Made by a program: the position numbers and the translations under genes. The notes under the pieces are model-generated. The model ran no database searches, had not been told where the DNA came from, and saw nothing but the letters and a program-made list of their open reading frames with translations. Shown here piece after piece: positions 58,601-64,000 of a stretch of 64,000 bases of DNA (positions are counted from its first letter, which is position 1; every line of letters begins with the position of its first letter). The stretch is from Platanthera guangdongensis (lineage: Eukaryota; Streptophyta; Magnoliopsida; Asparagales; Orchidaceae), in the NCBI GenBank assembly GCA_039583875.1, contig CM077163.1:227408646-227472645 (forward strand). Direction: 5' to 3'.

Positions 58601-61082
58601 GAATTTTGCTACGTGCGCACCATTTTTCATAAACTATATTTCGAAGCAAGTGGAATACACTCACATGCACAGCTCTAAATGGTCTTAAATTTTTACCAAA
58701 GTCTTATGATACCCTAATCTACAAACTACCAAATATTTCGGTCAATTTGACTTGGTCTAGCCACATAAATTTCATGAATATGATAAATCATATTATTGTC
58801 AAAATTATAGAAAAATATTGCCCAAAAATTTGTTTTTTTGGCCATGGGGGAGTGTCTAGAGTATATGCATGCATGTACAAAATTTCAGGACTATGTAGTC
58901 ATCCATGTGAAATAAATTCCCATATTAGTGACTGGCCCTCCCTTAGGACACGGCACAGAAAAATGCCCTTTCTGGGGGTTGTAGGGATTTAAATGATATT
59001 ATTTAAGTAACTATGGAAAGTAGACACTAAGATCTACAAATTTTATCTCATCCAATTTTCCAGAAAGCAGCCTCTAAGAGCCCAGCTCACTTTAACCTTG
59101 ATTTCCTAGCCACTCACCGACCTCCACTGCTAACTACCACCACCTTCGTTGAGGTAGTGGCTACCATTTGGCGTCGTCATGGCCGTCGGAGAGGGCTTCT
59201 CCGACGAACCCGACCGAGCTCAAAAGCAGAGATTTTCTCCCGCAACTCACATGGATCCCGGCTCAATTGAGCCTGATTTCTCAACCTAACCATCTAGGAA
59301 GCTAGCATAGGAGGAGGGGGGGGGGGCACACCTGTATTGAGGTCCGACAGCGGGTATTCCGTCGGGTGACCATGGTTTTCTCTTCCTCCGACGAGCTTGC
59401 CCTATAAGGACCCACTTTAAAAAACCAAGGAGATCCTTATGCACAGGGCAAGCGTCCCCCCAAAATGTTAGTGTGTCCGAAGAGGTGTCACCCTCTCACC
59501 TATCCCATGACCCAATTGACGCAACATTCGCCCCGTAAGGCTATGCATCATTATAAAACATTCTTAGAGTATAAATTTAATTTATGTGGAAGCAATTCAT
59601 CACAGGACATCTCAGCATGATATGAAATAACAATAGATGAAAACCCCACAAAGGGGTACAAATGTCCAAAAGTAATAAATGTTTAAGTCATATAACGACC
59701 AAAGTAAATAGTCCAAAACAAGAAGGAAACTCTCATCCTCTCCTCTCCACAGAATAATACTCTCATGTACTCCTAAATCTCTCGAGCTGGCTCCGGGAAC
59801 TTTTATCCTACGGGCATACGTCTACGCTCCTCCATCCACTCCTGCTCCGTCGGTAGGTGCATCGAGTCCTAAAAATGATACGTACAAACGTATGTTAGCC
59901 ACAACTGACCAAGTAAATCTCACGCTCATCTTCAGTCCCCTAATAGGTACTAGGGAGAGAACCTGCAAGAAAAATTAGCACAATAGTCAAAACAATATAT
60001 ATACAAGTATCAAGTAAGTGGAACAGTAATATTAATAATTTATAAAGCCGGGTTTATAGCAATATACGTGTACGAACATCAATTAAGAGGAGTTGTAACA
60101 TCAACAATTAACTAAGCAGGGCTTTCTAAATTTATAAAATTTCTCGTCATCGTATAACTCTTCCTAACGACGGTTATACGATGTCCTACCAAGGTGAGAG
60201 CACAGGTAACACACATGAGTATGTGTATATAAATATAGAATGTTGTGTATGCATGTTTGACCTCCCTGTCACTCATATGATGAGTCATAATCACTTTTTC
60301 CCTATGTCGACATAGTGATATGTTAAGAGAATGAGCTCACTTCTCATGCCTCACCTTCGTGGTCAGACGGTGACAGTTGGTCGGTCGCTCCCACTTATAG
60401 ATTATAGATACAACCCAACTTCATAGGCCTTCATACCTTTATGAAGAATGGGTACTCTCGATGGGAACACATCCTCACATCGTGCGGAGATCGACACTTT
60501 CGGCACATGACCAAATGGGTGTGAGACGGACCTGTGTGGAATGGGTAGCTAGCCCCCGGTCCTCTTCACAACCACCAACAAAAAGAGTTCGTCATCACAA
60601 CTTCTTCCGTAGTGTATAATAGGGGGAAGCTGACGAACCCGCCACATTAGTATTCATGCACCCTCCCGTAATCTAATGCATTGGGTAATGAATGAAATGA
60701 CTTCATAGCAATAATTATAAAATTAACAAGTGTTTATTGATCGGCTCATAATTTTTATATTCATTAGGTGATAAAGCTAGAAATGACAAATTTATAAATA
60801 CGAAGAACCATGTTTTCAACATATTCAAACTATTTAGTATTTTCATGACAAGTTTAATATTATTTAGAGGCTCTAAAACTGAAACATTAAAACATGAAAG
60901 TTATAGAGAAATCATTCATCTACAGTAGTGTGTCTCACAAACATTCATTAAATCAGACTCTAAAGTCTTCAAAATAGAGGTTGAAGTTAGCTGGTTTTAG
61001 CTGTTTACAAACAAAGACAACCTGAATATATTTTGGAATGATTATGGCTATATTAAATTATTCAGAGAGCCCAGATCATAAA
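55607..61082 (-). repeat. Probable Gypsy LTR sequence, AT-rich, no genes
   Basis: A TGTAAAACCCC start at 55607 and long AT-rich sequence with 'aattaccag' words resemble plant Gypsy LTRs in minus orientation. A GC-rich leader-like patch at 59080-59400 fits the same reading. The stretches from about 55.65 kb and about 59.47 kb share landmarks in order: a 'cactaacactgacccgagg' versus 'ttagtgtgtccgaagagg' opening, a 'cctaaaa(a)tgat(g/a)cg' block, and a 'tcgtcat..ata' block. This suggests two diverged copies of one family. No coding domain occurs in 5.5 kb. The limits are uncertain and the right end is cut by the Copia at 61083. Confidence 0.4.
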
Positions 61083-61756
61083 TGTTGGAACACGTGAATG
61101 GGCTCCCGCACACACAACTCCTTATGCAAACCCACATCAAAAGTAGCTGGCGAGACCAACTTTGTGAGACCGCCAAGTCGCCCGGTTACTAACCCAGCGG
61201 GTCGTTTCTCTGGCCGGCGAGACCGAGTGCACTTGGCGAGAGCACCACCTACGAGACTACTCCTCACTCGCGGCTAGATCACCCAACTCACGCAGCGAGA
61301 TCAAACTACTCGCGCGACCACCACGCCAACGAGCTTCTACTCGCTTGGCGAGTTCTCCAGCGGGCTGCTTCCCTCTCGCGAGCTGCAACCAGGCGAGCGA
61401 GCACGACGAGATCAACCCGGCGAGATCTTCCTTGCGAGTACACTAGTCGCCCGACAACCTCCTCTTGCCGCACGGCTAGAAAAACACACACACTTCTGCT
61501 AACGCTGCAGCGCTCCTATCTCAAAATGAAAACACGGAAATGGGAAGGAAATTTCACTATCTCATTAATCTTTAAAAGAACTACATACATGTCTATTTAT
61601 AGGCTAACCCAACAAATAATAAACAGACACATGACACCGCATTAAATGTCACTCTTAACCACTGTCTTCTTGTATTAAATATAAAACAACATATAATTAA
61701 AAACTCAAATAACTCATAAAAATTATTGACCAGGTCAACAAAGTCAAAGTCCAACA
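61083..61756 (-). repeat. 3' LTR of the right-end Copia
   Basis: The 674-bp LTR runs, on the minus strand, from TGTTGGACTTTGAC to TTCCAACA. A TATA box (TATAAATA) is at 61594-61601. The downstream half (61100-61480) is GC-rich with many GGCGAG/CTCGCC words, the R-U5 part of the LTR. Confidence 0.88.
61594..61601 (-). promoter_or_regulatory. TATA box of the right-end Copia LTR
   Basis: The minus strand reads CCTATAAATAGACATG about 155 bases into the LTR, the expected place for the core promoter of a Copia LTR. Confidence 0.65.
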
Positions 61757-61765
61757 CACTCCCTC

Positions 61766-64000
61766 TCAAACTTGGCAACACATGCCGAGTTTGTCTTTGA
61801 GTCTCAAGAACGTCTCCACCTTCAAAGCCTTCGTGAAGATATCCGCGATCTGCTCTCCGGTGGGGTAATACACCACTTCAACCGTCTTCAGCTCCACCTA
61901 CTCACGAAGGAAGTGGTACCTCGTCTCGATGTGCTTGCTACGCCCATGTAGCACTGGGTTCTTTGCGAGCTGGATGACCGACATGTTGTCCACAAACATG
62001 ATCATAGTTCCATCCACTCCATGGTGTAACTCCTGCAGGAGGTTACTTAGCCAAATAGCCTGACAGGTACATGCCGCCGCCGCGATGTACTCTGCTTCAC
62101 ATGAGGATAAGGCAATCGTTGTCTGCTTCTTCGAACTCCATGAGAACACTCATGTGCTGATATTGAAAGCGTACCCGGAAGTGCTCTTCCGGTCATTCAC
62201 ATCTCCACTATAATCACTATCTGAGTACCCAACCAGCTTCAGCTCCTTGCCTGTAGAGTACTTCAGTCCATGACCCCTTGTCTCGTTTACATATCTCAGG
62301 ATCCTCTTCGCAGCTGTGAAGTGATCCTCCTTTGGTTCTTCCATGTGCCTGCTTATTACCCCGACTGCATACATGATGTCAGGTTGGGTGAAGGTCAAGT
62401 AGCGTAGACTCCCCACCAAGCTTTTGAATAAAGTAGAGTCTACCTCTCCTTCCTTTGACGCCTTCCTCAACTTCAGTCCTGGGTCGGCAGGAGTAGAGAT
62501 AGGCTTGTTGTTCTCCATCCTGAACTTTTTCAGGATCTCCTCTGCATACTTCTTTTGTGAGATGAAGATCCCGTCTTCACTCTGTTTCACCTCCACGCCC
62601 AAGAAGTAGTTGAGCTCTCCCATGTCCGTCATCTCGAACTCCTTCTTCATCATTCTCTTGAATTCCTCGTATATCGAAAGGTTGTTGCCTTTGAAGATCA
62701 TGTCGTCTACGTATAGACATACGATCATCATGTCGTCATTCTTCTCAACCTTCGTGTAGAGGGCACATTCATGAGGGTTCTTCCTGTAGCCATGCTTCTG
62801 CAGGTAAGCATCTATTCTCCCATTCCAGGCTCGAGCTCCTTGCTTCAGCCCGTACAAAGCCTTGTCCAGCTTGCGTACTTTCCTCTCCTGCCCCTTCACC
62901 ATATAACTTGGAGGCTGCTCGATGTACACATCCTCCTCCAGGTAGCCATTCAGGTAGGCACATACCACATCCATCTGCATGATTTTCCATCCATGGTGAG
63001 CTGCCAGTGCGATGATCAACCTGATAGTGTCAATCCGCGCTACTGGGGCAAACACTTCATCGTAGTCCACACCTTGGACTTGCTTATAGCCTTTCACGAC
63101 TAACCTTGCTTTGTGCTTCTCCACGCCCCCATCCTGTTTCTTCTTCACCTTGTAGACCCACTTCACCCCGAGGGGTTTGTGGCCAGTAGGTGGATCCACC
63201 AACTTCCAAGTGTCATTCTTCTTGATGGATCTTATCTCCACATCCACTGCTTTCCTCCAAGCTTCTTCTTGGGCAGCTTCATCATAAGAGCGCGGCTCAC
63301 AATCTGCTAAGAGGCAATATAAATAAAAATTGTTAAATGTCGGTGTCGTCTCCTCATAGATCTCCTCCAACCTCCTCATCCTAGGTTGAGGATGATCGTC
63401 TTTGCTTCCGCTGGTGCTAGCTCCACCAGATCTGCCTCCACTAGTACTTGCTCCACCCGAGTAGGGGGTAAGAGCTCCCCCTGACTCTCCACAAGGTGGT
63501 GATGGTGGCTTAGCTCCACCCATCTCAGCTTTGGCTTCCTGACCACCTTCCTCTTCATCCTCATCTAAGAACATCCCCTTGATGCTCCTCACTGTTTCAT
63601 CCCAGTTCCAGCAACTGTCTTCCTCAAACACGACATCCCTTGAGATTATAGCTTTCTCAGTCACCGGGTTGTACAGCTTGTAAGCTTTGCTCATCGGAGC
63701 GTAGCCTACAAAGATGCACTTCTCACTTCTGTCATCCTGCTTCTTTCTCCTATGGTCCAGGACGTGGGTATAAGCCACACACCCAAAGACCCATAAGTGT
63801 TTCACGCTCGGCTTCCACCCACTCCATGCTTCAAATGGAGGCATGAACTTCACACTCTTCGTGGGGCATCGGTTTAGCAAGTACACATCAACATGTATTG
63901 CTTCCGCCCAGAACTTCTTTGGCAATCCCTTGCTCTTCACCATGCTTCTTGTCATGTTCATAATGGTCAAGTTCTTCCTTTCCGCGACTTCGTTCTACTG
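61766..64000 (-). pseudogene. Copia pol (integrase end, RT, RNase H) with three stops
   Basis: The frame runs in from beyond the window edge. Integrase end: [40 protein letters not shown] and [21 protein letters not shown] proline- and glycine-rich linker ([19 protein letters not shown]) follows. RT has [31 protein letters not shown] (first Asp present), [13 protein letters not shown] and CLYVDDMIF (YVDD intact). RNase H has [19 protein letters not shown] and SSCEAEYIAAA. Stops are TAG at 63995-63997 in the QQNG motif, TGA at 62150-62152 before VFSWSSKKQ, and TAG at 61895-61897 after HFLRE. The natural end is at 61766. Apart from these the frame is open for over 2.2 kb, so decay is recent. 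The layout resembles the Tork/TNT1 type; this is inferred. Confidence 0.92.

Larger units (their letters stand above)
61083..64000 (-). mobile_element. Copia retrotransposon, 3' part (runs off the window)
   Basis: The minus strand carries the end of integrase, RT and RNase H, a polypurine tract (GAGAGGGAGTG, 61757-61767), then the 3' LTR (61756 to 61083). The outer flank is ataaa (61078-61082), which should recur beyond the other LTR. The long open pol frame with only three stops suggests it is among the younger elements here. Confidence 0.92.

Overview
The window is plant nuclear DNA from a large, repeat-rich genome. It consists almost entirely of transposable elements: Copia and Gypsy LTR retrotransposons with plant-type initiator-Met primer sites, FAR1-type and MuDR-type Mutator-like elements (MULEs), a hAT element and MITEs. 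I see no host single-copy gene, no rRNA or tRNA gene, and nothing bacterial. Every long reading frame is a transposon protein, and almost all carry stops or frameshifts. The species cannot be named from this sequence.

Left third. 1-1285 is the end of a Copia LTR. It lies in the protease region of a minus-strand Gypsy element (Tekay/Del-like) whose gag and 5' LTR fill 1286-5351. A decayed LTR remnant, a probable Tourist-like MITE and AT-rich sequence follow. A Copia element starts with its LTR at 7432 and is cut off in its reverse transcriptase at about 19029. Its leader was split by a 6.6-kb MULE (8518-15084) with 9-bp target-site duplications (TSDs). That MULE carries a FAR1-type transposase on + and an Ulp1-like cysteine protease on -, facing each other.

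Centre. 21095-40907 is one Gypsy solo LTR (TSD tactc) split by later insertions. These are a complete Copia (21128-27827, TSD ataac), a double-hairpin MITE (28075-28490, TSD ttaataaa) and a second solo LTR (29297-39771, TSD gctac). The second solo LTR is itself split by a gag-only Gypsy derivative (33147-39100, TSD gaatg). Removing the insertions leaves about 2.2 kb, the LTR length of that family. The stack sits next to a MuDR-type transposase pseudogene (41023-43146).

Right third. A heavily mutated Copia (44698 to about 54224) has a hAT element (49318-52272, TSD tgtacgac) in its RNase H region and an LTR-like insert in its 3' LTR. 54225-61082 is AT-rich and includes what looks like Gypsy LTR sequence. 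A fairly young minus-strand Copia (61083 to the window end) has a nearly open pol frame with three stops.

The elements do not work together as a pathway. What links them is nesting order and a shared fondness for palindromic minisatellites, many built on TCGTCGA or GACACG motifs and placed in the U3 part of LTRs.
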